Positions 1 to 9,434 of a DNA stretch of 64,000 bases are shown here, in pieces. The first letter of the stretch is position 1; every line of letters starts with the position of its first letter. A program made the position numbers and the translations under genes. The notes beneath the pieces were generated by a model. That model saw only the letters and a program-made list of their open reading frames with translations, searched no databases and was not told the DNA's origin. This stretch comes from Thermoplasmata archaeon (GTDB lineage: Archaea; Thermoplasmatota; Thermoplasmata; Lutacidiplasmatales; UBA184): positions 320,478 to 384,477 of the forward strand of contig JAKIWV010000002.1 in the NCBI GenBank assembly GCA_022749815.1, read 5' to 3'.

Positions 1-527
1 TCTGCCAGGCTCTCTGGACGGGAACCACCTTCGAGGAAAGGATTCTCGCCTGCGAGCTTTTGGTGATCTATTCGGCCCGGTGGACCGAGGGGACCTGGCA
101 CCTCGCGACATCATGGGTCGACGGGGCCGAAGGCTGGGGCCTGTGCGACACCTTGGGCGCCGGCGTGATCGGCCGACTGCTGGAGCAGCGTCCCTCACGG
201 TTCCGGGAGGTGAGGGCATGGACCCGCTCATCGAATCAGTGGCGCCGCCGGGCCTCTCTGTACGCCATGAACCGCTGGGTGCGGTCGGGGCAACTCGACC
301 GTCCATTCGAGATCCTCCTCCGCCTCCACCGCGACCCCGCGTTCTGGGTCCGGAGGGCGGTCGGAACCTGGCTTCGGGAGTGCTGGAAGAAGGACCGTTG
401 TCGGACCGAACAGTTCCTGCTCGCGCACGCGCGCGAGCTCTCCGCGATCACGATTACCGTGGCGACCGAACGGGCCCCACGCGACGTACGGAACCGTCTC
501 CGGTCGTTGGCCACGTCCTCCGCGTAG
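1..527 (+). CDS. DNA alkylation repair (AlkD-like) protein, C-terminal part
   Basis: The reading frame is open from base 3 and runs into the window from the left, so the N-terminus is missing; the methionine near base 60 is probably internal. The visible part has the Leu-Trp ... Glu-Arg-xx-Ala pattern followed by Trp- and Arg-rich helices (Arg-Arg-Ala ... Trp-Leu-Arg) typical of the HEAT-like helical repeats of AlkD-type 3-alkylpurine DNA glycosylases. The family removes bulky or alkylated bases. The protein ends with a short Arg-rich tail. The assignment rests on the overall pattern, because the active-site region is only partly visible. Confidence 0.5.
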   Translation, partial: CQALWTGTTFEERILACELLVIYSARWTEGTWHLATSWVDGAEGWGLCDTLGAGVIGRLLEQRPSRFREVRAWTRSSNQWRRRASLYAMNRWVRSGQLDRPFEILLRLHRDPAFWVRRAVGTWLRECWKKDRCRTEQFLLAHARELSAITITVATERAPRDVRNRLRSLATSSA

Positions 528-604
528 CCTGCGCCCGCCCCGGGGGGCCGCGGAGTCTCGGGAAAAATCCATAACTCCGAGCAACGAACTATCAGGGGGG
601 GGAG

Positions 605-1444
605 GTGGAGGATCCCTACTCCACCGGGCCGCGCCTCAGCGCGGTGACCTCCGGAACCACGGTGACCGACAGAACCTCGACTCCGGCGGCCCATCCACTT
701 CCGTCGGGGGAGTTCCCGGTCGAGACACACTTCGACGTTCTACGACGGTTCATGAGCGTGAGCCGGAATGGAGCGGACCCCGTCGAGCCCGCCGCCGTGG
801 AGGCTCACGGCCTCCCGCCCCACGCGGCCGAGCTGAACGCTGCGTTCCTCTGCGACATCGGACTTCTGATCGAGGAAAAGGCCGGCCGGTTCAAGCCCAC
901 TCCGGTCGCGATGCAACTCATCAACACTCAGATCGCGGACGAGGGACGTGCCCGACGGCTGTTGCGCTCGCTCGTCGAAAAGACATGGTTCGGTACGGCG
1001 GCGAGGGTCTTCTTGCGGGCCGACCGTCCCGAGTCATTCCGAGAGGAGGACCTGTTGGCGGCCCTGGCGGCGGCGATCCCGATTCCGGTCGAGCAGAATC
1101 GAGGGGCGCTCCGCGTACTGTTGGAGTATCTAGGGTACACCGGGATCCTGACCCGCTCGGATTCGACGGTCCCCCGAATGAACGGAAAGCCGATCCGGAC
1201 GGAGCCGGCGGCTGTGGCCCCACCCTCTTCGGCTCCCGTCATCCCACAGACGGGGCGGCGAGAACATCCGCCGAGCGGGGCCACCCATCCTCCGGACGAG
1301 GCCGCGGACTGGGAGGTAATACAGACGAGCGAATTCTACTTGAAGATCCTACCGAAATCGGCCGCCGTCAAGCGCCTGCGGAAGCAACTGAGCCTCCTCG
1401 AGCAGAAACTCCACGAGAGCGCGAAGCCCGCGACAGATCCCTAA
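605..1444 (+). CDS. Conserved hypothetical protein with winged-helix-like region
   Basis: A 279-residue protein starting with GTG. Residues about 40-165 are helical and resemble a degenerate winged-helix domain (a Phe-Leu-Cys-Asp-Ile-Gly-Leu-Leu segment followed by a basic wing and long helices). Residues about 190-230 are Pro/Ala/Glu-rich and probably disordered, and residues 240-275 form a charged helix likely to be a coiled coil. There is no signal peptide or membrane segment. The gene stands alone, convergent with the gene at 1502. A DNA-binding role is only inferred. Confidence 0.5.
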   Translation: MEDPYSTGPRLSAVTSGTTVTDRTSTPAAHPLPSGEFPVETHFDVLRRFMSVSRNGADPVEPAAVEAHGLPPHAAELNAAFLCDIGLLIEEKAGRFKPTPVAMQLINTQIADEGRARRLLRSLVEKTWFGTAARVFLRADRPESFREEDLLAALAAAIPIPVEQNRGALRVLLEYLGYTGILTRSDSTVPRMNGKPIRTEPAAVAPPSSAPVIPQTGRREHPPSGATHPPDEAADWEVIQTSEFYLKILPKSAAVKRLRKQLSLLEQKLHESAKPATDP

Positions 1445-1501
1445 GGCCCTGCGTCCTTGGCGAACGTTGGAATCCGCAGCGGTGGGCCGGGGGCGGAGGT
1501 G

Positions 1502-2011
1502 CTACGCCGCGCTCGGGGGGTGCCCGTAGACCCGGTTCCAGGCCTCTGACAGTTCGTCGCGCCGGGGCCTGTACACGTCCTGGGAGAAGCGTTGCCGGGA
1601 TTCCAGCGTGGGGCGATCGTAGCTCGCGGCGATCGCAATGGCCTCGTCCCAAGCCGCACGGAAGTTGACCTTCGTCTCAAACCGGGACCCGATCTGTCGC
1701 TCGAACTCCTCAGCGGTTTGGTACTTGTCCCCGATCGTAAAGAGCAGTTCACTGACTTTCGGATTGCGGAAGGCCTCGTCATCACCGAGCCGGCAGGCCT
1801 CCCGGGGCCGCGACCGCTCGGCCGGCTCCGCCGCCGTCCCACCCGAAGCCAAGCTGCCCCCTCGAAATCCGCGTTTGGCCGCCGCGTGGAAGATGGCTCG
1901 GTTCAAGGCCCAGGAATACGCGGAATCACGTGGCAACCCCAGGGACTGTGCCCTCGCCGCCTGGAGCATCGCCATGACCAAAAACCGATCTATTCCGCCC
2001 CCCTTCCGCAT
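1502..2011 (-). CDS. Conserved hypothetical protein, paralog of the one at 26476
   Basis: About 169 residues from the internal ATG at 2011 (an upstream ATG at 2053 is also open). It aligns end to end with the protein encoded at 26476-26985: both share an N-terminal Arg-Phe-x-Val-Met-Ala-x-Leu-Gln-Ala motif, Leu-Gly-Leu-Pro-x-Asp-Ser-Ala, Ala-Ala-Ala-Lys-Arg-Gly-Phe, and a C-terminal Tyr-x-Pro-Arg-Arg-Asp-Glu-Leu-Ser motif. The start at 2011 is chosen because it matches the paralog's start. No family is recognised and no catalytic motif is obvious; it is a soluble alpha-rich protein. The 24-kb separation of the copies suggests a mobile or duplicated unit. Confidence 0.65.
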   Translation of the reverse strand: MRKGGGIDRFLVMAMLQAARAQSLGLPRDSAYSWALNRAIFHAAAKRGFRGGSLASGGTAAEPAERSRPREACRLGDDEAFRNPKVSELLFTIGDKYQTAEEFERQIGSRFETKVNFRAAWDEAIAIAASYDRPTLESRQRFSQDVYRPRRDELSEAWNRVYGHPPSAA

Positions 2012-2296
2012 GCGAACCCTTCCTGCTCCTCTCGATTTGGACCGTGCGAGCAATGCGGCAGTTGGGATACCAGTCGCTTTGGGGGCCGGGGGGCGCGACG
2101 CCGGCCCTCCGAGGTACCGCCGGTGGCCGCCGGGTTCCCCTGGCGTGAGGTCGGGCGACCCCGCGGCTCCTAGGTTCGAGTCTAAAACGGCCGGCCCAAC
2201 CGAGGGGCGGAAGACCGTTTCACGACCCCTTCCCTAAGTTTATCGCCCATCAATCCTCCCCGCAGTCGTCGGGTCCCCCGACGAAGAGGAAAAAAA

Positions 2297-2680
2297 ATGG
2301 CCGACCCCAAACCCGGTGCCGTAGTCCACATTGAGTTGACCTCGTCCGACCTCCCAGCGACCCGCAAGTTCTTGGAGGGCGTCTTCGGCTGGAAGTTCAA
2401 GAAAGAGGAAATGGGCGGACCGGCCGACATGGAATACTGGACCTTCGACGCCGGTTCGGGCCCAGGGGGCGGGCTCACAAAGCCGATGGGCGGGATGCCC
2501 CCCGACACCCTCAACTATGTTCTCGTGGAATCGATCGACGCGTCGGTGAAGAAGATCGTAGCCCATGGAGGCAAGATCATCATGCCGAAGCAGGAGATCC
2601 CGAAGATCGGCTGGTTTGCGATCTACGAGATCCCGGGCGGCGTCGTCCAGGCGATCTATCAGTCCGCGATGAAGCGGTAG
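2297..2680 (+). CDS. VOC family (glyoxalase/bleomycin-resistance fold) protein
   Basis: A 127-residue protein with the typical VOC start (Pro-Gly-x-Val-Val-His-Ile-Glu-Leu), a Tyr/Phe-rich first half with the FLEGVFGWKF segment, and a second half ending in a Gly-Trp-Phe-Ala ... Asp/Glu-x-Pro-Gly-Gly pattern. Members bind a divalent metal with His and Glu residues and act on small organic molecules or bind drugs; the substrate here cannot be told. It closely resembles the actinobacterial and archaeal glyoxalase-like proteins that form a single betaalphabeta-betabetabeta pair. A purine-rich GAAGAGGAAA stretch just upstream of the ATG may serve as a ribosome binding site. Confidence 0.8.
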   Translation: MADPKPGAVVHIELTSSDLPATRKFLEGVFGWKFKKEEMGGPADMEYWTFDAGSGPGGGLTKPMGGMPPDTLNYVLVESIDASVKKIVAHGGKIIMPKQEIPKIGWFAIYEIPGGVVQAIYQSAMKR

Positions 2681-2770
2681 CCACGTCTCGTGTCGCGGCG
2701 GCTGGACGCCCCGTGAGACCCCCCGGCGCCAGCCCCACGAGAGAGGGGAGGCCCGGTACCCGCACCCGGT

Positions 2771-2890
2771 CTAGTCTTTCACGACGCCCGTGAAGGTGTA
2801 CTTCGCAGCTTCCGCGTGGGACATCAGGTGTTCGGTGATATCGTCCCCTTTGAGCGTGTTGAAGCCACAGACCAGGCAACGATAGAGCAT
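2771..2890 (-). CDS. Small C2H2 zinc-finger protein
   Basis: A 39-residue protein if translation starts at the ATG at 2890; the longer open frame upstream has no protein-like pattern. It carries Cys5-x2-Cys8-x12-His21-x3-His25, a single classical C2H2 zinc finger, followed by a short basic/aromatic tail. Tiny one-finger proteins of this kind are common in archaea and are thought to bind nucleic acid. It lies upstream of, and divergent from, the cyclase gene at 3198. Confidence 0.55.
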   Translation of the reverse strand: MLYRCLVCGFNTLKGDDITEHLMSHAEAAKYTFTGVVKD

Positions 2891-3197
2891 GAGTTCATTC
2901 GGGCGAGACCCTACGGCACCGAGGGGAGAGAGACCGGCCATCGACCGGCCCCACAGCCTCCCCGAGCGAAATACGTTTCGCTCGAGTTCCCAAAGGGCGC
3001 CTCCTTCGGACGCGTCAATGCCGTCCGAATCCGGACCCAGGCCTTCGACCCGTGACTTTCGGGCACCCCTTCGATGGGATCCATGGGCGGTCGGATGGAT
3101 GATTTCTGGGCCGTCAGCCGGCACGACCCCAGAGGCTCGTGGGGGGAGCTGAGCGGACGTGGTCACCGAGTGAGAACCATTTATTCGCCCGCGTCCA
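2891..3197. other. Intergenic region between divergent genes
   Basis: This 307-bp stretch separates the divergent zinc-finger and cyclase genes. No convincing reading frame is seen. The segment at about 3176-3186 (accatttatt) is AT-rich in a GC-rich context and could be the TATA-like element of a nearly leaderless transcript starting at the GTG at 3198. Confidence 0.3.
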
Positions 3198-6100
3198 GTG
3201 GCCGCCGTGTCCGGACGCGTCCGCCGCCTTGTGGCGGTCATGCTCACCGATATTGTGGGGTATTCCGCCACCACGCAGCGCGACGAAGGCCTCGCATTGC
3301 GTCTGCTGGACGAACACCGGCGACTCGTCCGCCCGATCGTGACGACGAGCCGTGGTCACGAGGTGAAGACGATCGGAGATGCCTTTCTCGTCGAATTCGA
3401 AAGCGCCCTGGATGCCGTGGAGTGTGCTATCCAGATCCAACGGGCGCTCATGGAACGAAACCGGAAGGCGACGACGGGGCGAATCGAGCTGAGAATCGGA
3501 ATCCACGCGGGGGACGTGGTCCACGCAGAGAACGACGTCTACGGGGACGCCATCAACATTGTCTCCCGGATCACCCCCTTGGCCGAACCCGGAGGGGTCT
3601 GCGTTTCGGGCCCGGTGTTCGAACAGGTCCGGAACAAGATCCATCTGCGGGGGATCGAGCTGGATTCTCCGTCGCTGAAGAACATCGAGTCACCGATGGC
3701 GGTGTACCGGCTTGAATTGCCGTGGCAGAAGCCCCCCCGACGAGGGTCGGTCCGGCTGGTCGGTCGCGAGCCGGAGGTGGCGATCCTCCGGAGGTCCGCG
3801 GACTCCGCGGCGGGGGGGAACGGACGCGTAGTCCTATTGTCCGGGGACGCCGGCATCGGGAAGAGCCGATTAGCCCAGGAAATCGCAGGAATCGCGGAAC
3901 ACGCGGGATTCACCGTACTACAGAGCCGGGCGCTCCCGGGCGAACTGAGCGCTCCGTATGCACCCTGGGTCGACCTCGCGAGGGAATACCTTCGGAATGC
4001 GCCGCCCCAGCTCATGTACCGGGTGTCCGGAAACTACGGCGGAGAGATCGTCAAACTGGTTCCTGAGCTCGCGGAACGGATTGGTCCAACGCCCTCCCTC
4101 CATACCTCGGGTGTCGACGAGGCTCGGATCCGGTTCTTCGAGGGTGTCTCGCAACTGTTTCAGAACATCGCCAAGGAAGCCCCCCTGCTCGTGGTCGTCG
4201 ACGACCTGCACTGGGCGGACGGTGCCTCGCTCCGTCTGCTCCAATATCTGGCCCGGAAACTGAAGGGGCATCGAATTCTCTTGATCGGGACCTTTCGCGA
4301 GACCGAGCTGGAAGAGAACCCGGTGCTCTCCGACGTGCTCTCGGACCTGAATCGGGAGCGCCTGACCGAATCGATTCCGGTCAAGAATCTCGGCCCGAAG
4401 GACGTCGAGGCGATGGTCGCGGCGGTCGTCGGGGCCGAACGAATCCCGCCAGAATTCAGCCGGCTGGTATTCGAAAAGACCGGGGGGAATCCGTTCTTCG
4501 TCGAGGAGGTTCTACAGTCCCTGTCCGAAGAAGGAATACTCGGGGAGGCTCAACAGGGCGGAGGGCTGCCTCCGCCCGCCGACCTGCGACTTCCGGACAC
4601 GGTCCGCCGTGTGATTCGCCGTCGGCTCTCGCGAGTCGATGCCCAGACGCTGGGCGTTCTCCAAGTCGCATCGATTCTGGGCTACGACTTCGCGTTTGAG
4701 ACGCTCCTGCAGGTTTCGGAACTCCCAGAGAAAGCCCTCCTCGCCGGCGTGGAGTCGGCGCTCGAAACTCGGGTAATCGAGGAACGCCGCACCTCGAGGC
4801 GTCAGCTAGTGTATTCCTTCACGGACCGCCAGGTCCACGACCTACTGTACGATGAGCAGAGCGCGATTCGGCGTCGGAAATACCATCTGAAGGCCGCCCG
4901 CGCTCTCGAGACCCTGGCCAAGGAGGAGACGTTCGCGAGCGCCCATGAGCTCGCGTACCACTATCTGGAAGGAAACGAGCTCGGAGAGGCGTTACGGTAC
5001 TCCCTTCTGGCCGCCGACCGCGCCGAAGCGGTCTTTGCCCGCGAGGACGCCGACCGTCACCTTCGGGTGGCGCTCGAGATCCTTGACACGCGTCCGAACG
5101 ACACCCTCCGCGCATCGATCCTCGAACGACTCGGTGCCAACGAGCGGCTGACGGGGGAGATCGAATCGAGCCTGCGGCACGTGGAGGAAGCCGCCGCCCT
5201 GCTCGAGAAACTCGGCGACAAGGTCGGTACCGCCCGAGCCTACCGGGCGGCGGGATCGCTCTACGCGAACGCGTACTACGACGACCGAGCCGCGATGGAA
5301 CGGTTCGAGCGGGCCGGCAAAGCCCTCGAAGGCGTTCCCGAGACGGCCGAACTCGGGAAGATCTACCTCCATCTCGCGTACTTCACGGACCGTGGGTTGC
5401 CGTCCCCGGGTCCCCGCGCACAACTCAGGCAGGCGTTGGAGCTCGGTCGCCGTTTGGGCGACCAGTCCCTCGCGATCGATGCCCAGATGGGCCTCCTCTG
5501 GAGTACTCCGATTCGGGAAGTAGATTCGGTCCACGGCCAGATTCAAGAGCTGGCGACGGCGATCCAGGCCAGTCCCCCGAGCCCGTCCAACATTCGAGCG
5601 CTGGCCACAACCTCCGGGTGGTTGGCTCTGCTCATCGACGAGGACTCCACGAAGGGAATCGCGGCGTTCCAACGCGGAATCGCCCGCTTGCGGGAGCTCG
5701 GAGCTGAATCCGACGCGTTCGATGTCCAGGGCCAAGACCTGGCGCAGGCCTACCTGCTCCTCGGGGAGACGGACACCGCGTTGCGGCTCGCCGAGGAGAC
5801 CTATGAGTTCGCGATTCGAAATTACCCCATGCCGGACCTCCCCAATCTGCTCGTGCTGGCTGAGGTGGCACGCATGAGGGGAGACCTCGAGAGGAGCGCA
5901 GGACTTCTGGAGAGAGCCTACAACCTCACCCACCGGAACAACTCGGTCGTCGTTCGGCTCGCCCCGGCCATTACGCTGACCCGCCTCCACTTGGACGAGG
6001 GCCGACCCGCGGAGGCGCAACGGATCTCGAAGGAGGCGTTGGCCCCCTTCCTCGAGAGCGGGATTCCGGCCCCCGTGATCGCCGCGGCGGATTATTCAGA

Positions 6101-6536
6101 ACTTCTCGAGCTCGCTTTCGAAGCCAGTTCGACGGAGGGCATCGAAGGGGAGGCGGCCCGCTATCGGACGGAGCTGCAGCGCATGGCGACGCTCCTGCCT
6201 CGTAGCCCGATTCGGGCCTTCCATCTGGAGGCGGAAGGCTCCCAGGCCGTCCGACAAGGGGATGGAAAGAAGGCCGCCGCCTATTTCGAGGACAGCGTCG
6301 AAGTGTGGACGGCTCTCGGCTGGACTCCGGCGTTGGGGAGAACGCTGGGCCGTCTCGCGGGGGCGTTGCGCGACGCCGGGGATCATTCACAGTCGAAAGC
6401 GGTGTTCGAACGGGCGATCGAAACCCTGCGGCGCATCGGCGCCACCGGCGATGCCACCCGCATGGCGCGGATGGCCGCGATGGCACCTTCCACGGCGGAA
6501 CGACCCCGTGCGGCTCCCGCCGACGCCTCCCCGTGA
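3198..6536 (+). CDS. Class III adenylate/guanylate cyclase fused to AAA ATPase and TPR repeats
   Basis: A 1112-residue cytosolic signalling protein with a GTG start. Residues about 8-175 form a class III nucleotide cyclase catalytic domain (Val-Met-Leu-Thr-Asp-Ile-Val-Gly metal-binding start, Lys-Thr-Ile-Gly-Asp-Ala-Phe, Arg-Ile-Gly-Ile-His-Ala-Gly-Asp, Gly-Asp-Ala-Ile-Asn). A STAND/LuxR-type ATPase follows with Walker A Gly-Asp-Ala-Gly-Ile-Gly-Lys-Ser near residue 215 and Walker B Val-Val-Val-Asp-Asp-Leu-His-Trp-Ala near 335. The second half is TPR-like helical repeats. The architecture suggests ligand- or partner-gated cAMP/cGMP synthesis. Two other cyclase-TPR proteins lie at 16766 and 57219 and a fourth begins at 63251, but only this one has the ATPase module. 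Confidence 0.9.
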   Translation: MAAVSGRVRRLVAVMLTDIVGYSATTQRDEGLALRLLDEHRRLVRPIVTTSRGHEVKTIGDAFLVEFESALDAVECAIQIQRALMERNRKATTGRIELRIGIHAGDVVHAENDVYGDAINIVSRITPLAEPGGVCVSGPVFEQVRNKIHLRGIELDSPSLKNIESPMAVYRLELPWQKPPRRGSVRLVGREPEVAILRRSADSAAGGNGRVVLLSGDAGIGKSRLAQEIAGIAEHAGFTVLQSRALPGELSAPYAPWVDLAREYLRNAPPQLMYRVSGNYGGEIVKLVPELAERIGPTPSLHTSGVDEARIRFFEGVSQLFQNIAKEAPLLVVVDDLHWADGASLRLLQYLARKLKGHRILLIGTFRETELEENPVLSDVLSDLNRERLTESIPVKNLGPKDVEAMVAAVVGAERIPPEFSRLVFEKTGGNPFFVEEVLQSLSEEGILGEAQQGGGLPPPADLRLPDTVRRVIRRRLSRVDAQTLGVLQVASILGYDFAFETLLQVSELPEKALLAGVESALETRVIEERRTSRRQLVYSFTDRQVHDLLYDEQSAIRRRKYHLKAARALETLAKEETFASAHELAYHYLEGNELGEALRYSLLAADRAEAVFAREDADRHLRVALEILDTRPNDTLRASILERLGANERLTGEIESSLRHVEEAAALLEKLGDKVGTARAYRAAGSLYANAYYDDRAAMERFERAGKALEGVPETAELGKIYLHLAYFTDRGLPSPGPRAQLRQALELGRRLGDQSLAIDAQMGLLWSTPIREVDSVHGQIQELATAIQASPPSPSNIRALATTSGWLALLIDEDSTKGIAAFQRGIARLRELGAESDAFDVQGQDLAQAYLLLGETDTALRLAEETYEFAIRNYPMPDLPNLLVLAEVARMRGDLERSAGLLERAYNLTHRNNSVVVRLAPAITLTRLHLDEGRPAEAQRISKEALAPFLESGIPAPVIAAADYSELLELAFEASSTEGIEGEAARYRTELQRMATLLPRSPIRAFHLEAEGSQAVRQGDGKKAAAYFEDSVEVWTALGWTPALGRTLGRLAGALRDAGDHSQSKAVFERAIETLRRIGATGDATRMARMAAMAPSTAERPRAAPADASP

Positions 6537-6626
6537 GACCCAGGGGTCATCGGCCCATGGTCCGACGCGGAATACGCTCCCCCCCCGAGGAATAAGTGCC
6601 CGAGTCGTTGCCCCGTCCGGCGGGGC

Positions 6627-7049
6627 CTAGCCGCGGCGAAGGGGCGAATAGATCTCGAGGAGGTATCCGTCGGGATCCCTGAGGTGAACGGTCCGCAGTC
6701 CCCATTCCGGGCGATCGGTGAGGCCCCGGAGCAGCCGGACACGCCGCCGCCGAAGTCGCTTCGCAAGAGCGTCGACGTCCTTGACTGCGAAGATGAGCGC
6801 AGACTTTCCAACGCACCCCAGCGGGTATCGGCCGGGGTCCAGTCCGACGGCTTTGGCCATCAACTTCCGGTCAAAAATGGCCACCACGGCCCGATTTCTT
6901 GAGACGAACGCCCCATACGGAGGGTGCCCGTTTCCCTTCACCGGAGTGAGCCCAAGAACGTCCCGATAAAAGCGCCAAGATTTGCCGAAGTCGGCGACGA
7001 GGAGTCGGACGCCGTAGACCTGCAGCGGGTCGGAGTGAGAAGTCCCCAC
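6627..7049 (-). CDS. VOC family protein
   Basis: A 140-residue glyoxalase-fold protein. It has the N-terminal Val-Arg-Leu-Leu-Val-Ala-Asp-Phe ... Ser-Trp-Arg-Phe-Tyr-Arg-Asp-Val-Leu-Gly motif and ends in His-Leu-Arg-Asp-Pro-Asp-Gly-Tyr-Leu-Leu-Glu-Ile-Tyr-Ser, where the final Glu is the usual metal ligand. The substrate is unknown. It is convergent with the large cyclase gene and shares no operon. It is unlike the VOC proteins at 2297, 19878 and 23052 apart from the fold. Confidence 0.85.
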   Translation of the reverse strand: MGTSHSDPLQVYGVRLLVADFGKSWRFYRDVLGLTPVKGNGHPPYGAFVSRNRAVVAIFDRKLMAKAVGLDPGRYPLGCVGKSALIFAVKDVDALAKRLRRRRVRLLRGLTDRPEWGLRTVHLRDPDGYLLEIYSPLRRG

Positions 7050-7127
7050 ATTCGGTCCACGCCCGAGGGCTATAACAATTCGACCGACGGAGGGGGACGA
7101 CCAGAGTTGGGCTCAGAATCCCGCCGT

Positions 7128-7147
7128 GGATGCAGTGGCATTGGACC
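7128..7147. repeat. Decayed copy of the dispersed inverted repeat
   Basis: GATGCAG-TGGCA-TTGGACC resembles the consensus GGTGCAANNNNNNTTGCACC with mismatches in both arms. It lies between the divergent genes at 7049 and 7313. Confidence 0.25.
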
Positions 7148-7312
7148 ACCTGGCCGTTGGTCGAGGTAGTGCCCGCGCTATCTCCCCCGGTCTCGACAGG
7201 GGTGCCTACTCGGAAGCATTATCTCGGATGCCGTCCAAGTTCGTATAGCGGCTAACCGATCGATCCACGCGCTCGATCTCCCACGGGCAGGGTCGACTGG
7301 GTTGATTGTACT

Positions 7313-8824
7313 ATGAGGGGGAGCAGCACAGCGGTCGTCGGCCTCGTTCTGAGCCTTCTGCTGGTTGCGGTGTCGGTGGGGCTCCCGTTCTCTGCGGGTC
7401 CCGCCCGCGCGCCCGGACCCCCGGCGTCCACCCTTCTTGCGGGGCAGATGAACTCGTTCGCACCCGATTCCAAACCCGCCACTGCCGGGGGCTCCGGGGT
7501 GCTCTCGCTCGTGCCCGGTCCCACCGGGACGGGGACGACGTGCGTTTCGGCCAATGCGTCCGACCCGTATCCGACGGCGACGTCCGGGTACTTGAACTTC
7601 AACGGGGACCTGTTCAACCTCCCAGCAGGGGCGGTTGGTCAGACGCAACTTTGTTACAACCAGACCGGCCCGACGCTGAGCGACCGTACCCTCTTCACCC
7701 GACTCCCGGGAGCCGCACGGTATGGCGTCTTAGGTTACCCCGAAGCGATCCTCGGCGAGAATATCTACGGAGGCCCGGTGGGCGTTCAGAATCCACTACT
7801 CCCTCTCCCTCACGCGCAGATCCGGAACCTGACCGCGTCGGCGGTCTGGGTGTCGCTGAACTATTCGGTGGTCGCTCCGGGGAACTCCCCGTACGACTTT
7901 GCATGGGACGATTGGTTCTCGGTGCTCCCCGCGAACACGACATCGACCGGGAACGTGGGGGACCGGATCGAGCTCATGATCTGGTACTCGAACGATATCG
8001 GAATGTACCTCCCCCAAACGCCTATTGTGGTCCCGACCATCGTTGGCGGTCACTCGGCCCCAGGCACCTGGTTCGGCGATCATTATTGCCAGGGATCGGA
8101 CGAAATCACGTTCGATTACCTGTACTCTCCATCGGGGTCGACCCCGGGGTACGGCCTGCCCGCGGCTCAGATTTCACTGAACTTCACCTACCTTCTCGAC
8201 AACGTCTCTGCAACTCTGAAGGCGGGGGCCTGCTGGGCAAGCCCGGGAACCGACATCGGTTCGCTCTTCCTGGACAACACTCCGCTGGGGGCAGAATTCT
8301 ATCCTACTTCGTCCAACACTGCCGATGTTAACTGGACTGTCTCGTCGCTGTGCTACACCTTCGTCCAGGGACCTCCCACCCCCGGGGCGGTCTCTTGTCA
8401 CCCGAACGCGACCAGCGAAGGCACCCCTCTCAGCGCGGCTCTCCACGCAAACCCCACTTCAGGACCTGCCCCGTTACAGGTGCGATTCAATGCGACAGCG
8501 ACGGGCGGAAAGGCACCGTATTCGTACGCCTGGGATTTCGGCGACGGGATCTCCAGCAGTAACGCCACGACCCTGAGTCATATGTATTCCAGGGCGGGGA
8601 CGTACGCTGCCCGGCTCTCCGTTATCGACGCCGACGGCAAAACGACAGCGGACAACGTGACCATCGTAGTAACGAACTCCCCACCGGCGGGACGCATCGC
8701 GCTGACATCACCGATCACTTGGGCGATTGGGGCGGCCTCGGCCGTCGGGCTGGCGGCCGTGACGATCTACCTCCTCCGACGGTGGGCACGGAGACGAGCC
8801 CGCCGGGAAGAGCGGGTCACTTGA
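7313..8824 (+). CDS. Secreted, membrane-anchored PKD-domain protein
   Basis: A 503-residue surface protein. Residues 1-25 form a signal peptide (Arg, then a Val/Leu-rich core ending near Ser-Ala-Gly). The long ectodomain contains many Asn-x-Thr/Ser sequons, a frequent feature of archaeal N-glycosylated surface proteins. Residues about 378-452 are a PKD domain (Tyr-Ala-Trp-Asp-Phe-Gly-Asp-Gly, later His-x-Tyr and Gly-Thr-Tyr). A C-terminal transmembrane helix (about 468-488) is followed by an Arg-rich cytoplasmic stop. The region between signal and PKD (about 80-350) has no recognised family. It is likely an exposed binding or adhesion protein. Confidence 0.8.
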   Translation: MRGSSTAVVGLVLSLLLVAVSVGLPFSAGPARAPGPPASTLLAGQMNSFAPDSKPATAGGSGVLSLVPGPTGTGTTCVSANASDPYPTATSGYLNFNGDLFNLPAGAVGQTQLCYNQTGPTLSDRTLFTRLPGAARYGVLGYPEAILGENIYGGPVGVQNPLLPLPHAQIRNLTASAVWVSLNYSVVAPGNSPYDFAWDDWFSVLPANTTSTGNVGDRIELMIWYSNDIGMYLPQTPIVVPTIVGGHSAPGTWFGDHYCQGSDEITFDYLYSPSGSTPGYGLPAAQISLNFTYLLDNVSATLKAGACWASPGTDIGSLFLDNTPLGAEFYPTSSNTADVNWTVSSLCYTFVQGPPTPGAVSCHPNATSEGTPLSAALHANPTSGPAPLQVRFNATATGGKAPYSYAWDFGDGISSSNATTLSHMYSRAGTYAARLSVIDADGKTTADNVTIVVTNSPPAGRIALTSPITWAIGAASAVGLAAVTIYLLRRWARRRARREERVT

Positions 8825-8882
8825 TGCGTCGCTCGCTCGGCTCGGTGCCCCACGGGGTTGTGCCCTTGCACGAGCCCAGCCC

Positions 8883-9317
8883 GTGGCAAGGGGTGCAACC
8901 GATTCTGGACACGCACCGTGTGAGTTTCCGCCGGCGGACCTAGGTTCCGCGTTAGAGCTTAGCGAGCCCCGACGTGCGCTCGAACCCACTTTGAGGAGAG
9001 CGTTAGAGCCTCCCCGCTTCTCGGTCGGAACCTCCAAAGAGTACGAGCACTGGGCGTCCGAGTTGCGCAAGCATCTGACCGAATTGGGTGCCGACGCGGA
9101 CGCACTAGAGCGGGTCGACGCACGGTACAACTACAAGGGCAATCGAATCACGCTCTACCGGCTTGCCGACCCAGCCAATGAGGGGTCAGTGGCGGAGACG
9201 ATCTCGCAGGAGGTCCTTCACGCGCTGCTTTTCCAGATGGGTGAGCGCTTCGCCGCGCGGGCGATCGACCTGATCGGAAAGCCAGTGGGGAACGCAGCCC
9301 GCACTGGGGGGATCTGA
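8883..9317 (+). CDS. Hypothetical protein, possible zincin-like remnant
   Basis: The open frame starts with GTG at 8883, but the first 36 codons are low-complexity and include a decayed repeat, so the TTG at 8991 is a likely start (109 residues). The conserved-looking part has Tyr-Asn-Tyr-Lys-Gly-Asn-Arg-Ile-Thr-Leu-Tyr-Arg and Gln-Glu-Val-Leu-His-Ala-Leu followed by a helix. The Glu-Val-Leu-His arrangement hints at a metal site, but no complete HExxH motif is present. Function is unknown. Confidence 0.4.
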   Translation: MARGATDSGHAPCEFPPADLGSALELSEPRRALEPTLRRALEPPRFSVGTSKEYEHWASELRKHLTELGADADALERVDARYNYKGNRITLYRLADPANEGSVAETISQEVLHALLFQMGERFAARAIDLIGKPVGNAARTGGI

Positions 9318-9353
9318 ACCGAGTGGCGGGGTCGTCCCATCCACCCGATCAGA

Positions 9354-9373
9354 GGTGCAATGCCTGTGGCAGC
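9354..9373. repeat. Decayed copy of the dispersed inverted repeat
   Basis: GGTGCAA-TGCCTG-TGGCAGC: a perfect left arm with a degenerate right arm. It lies between two genes, like the intact copies further right. Confidence 0.4.
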
Positions 9374-9434
9374 TCCGCCTTGTCCCACCTCCAAAAGGTA
9401 GCCCTCAATACCGACTGGGGCTCATTGCGGGGGA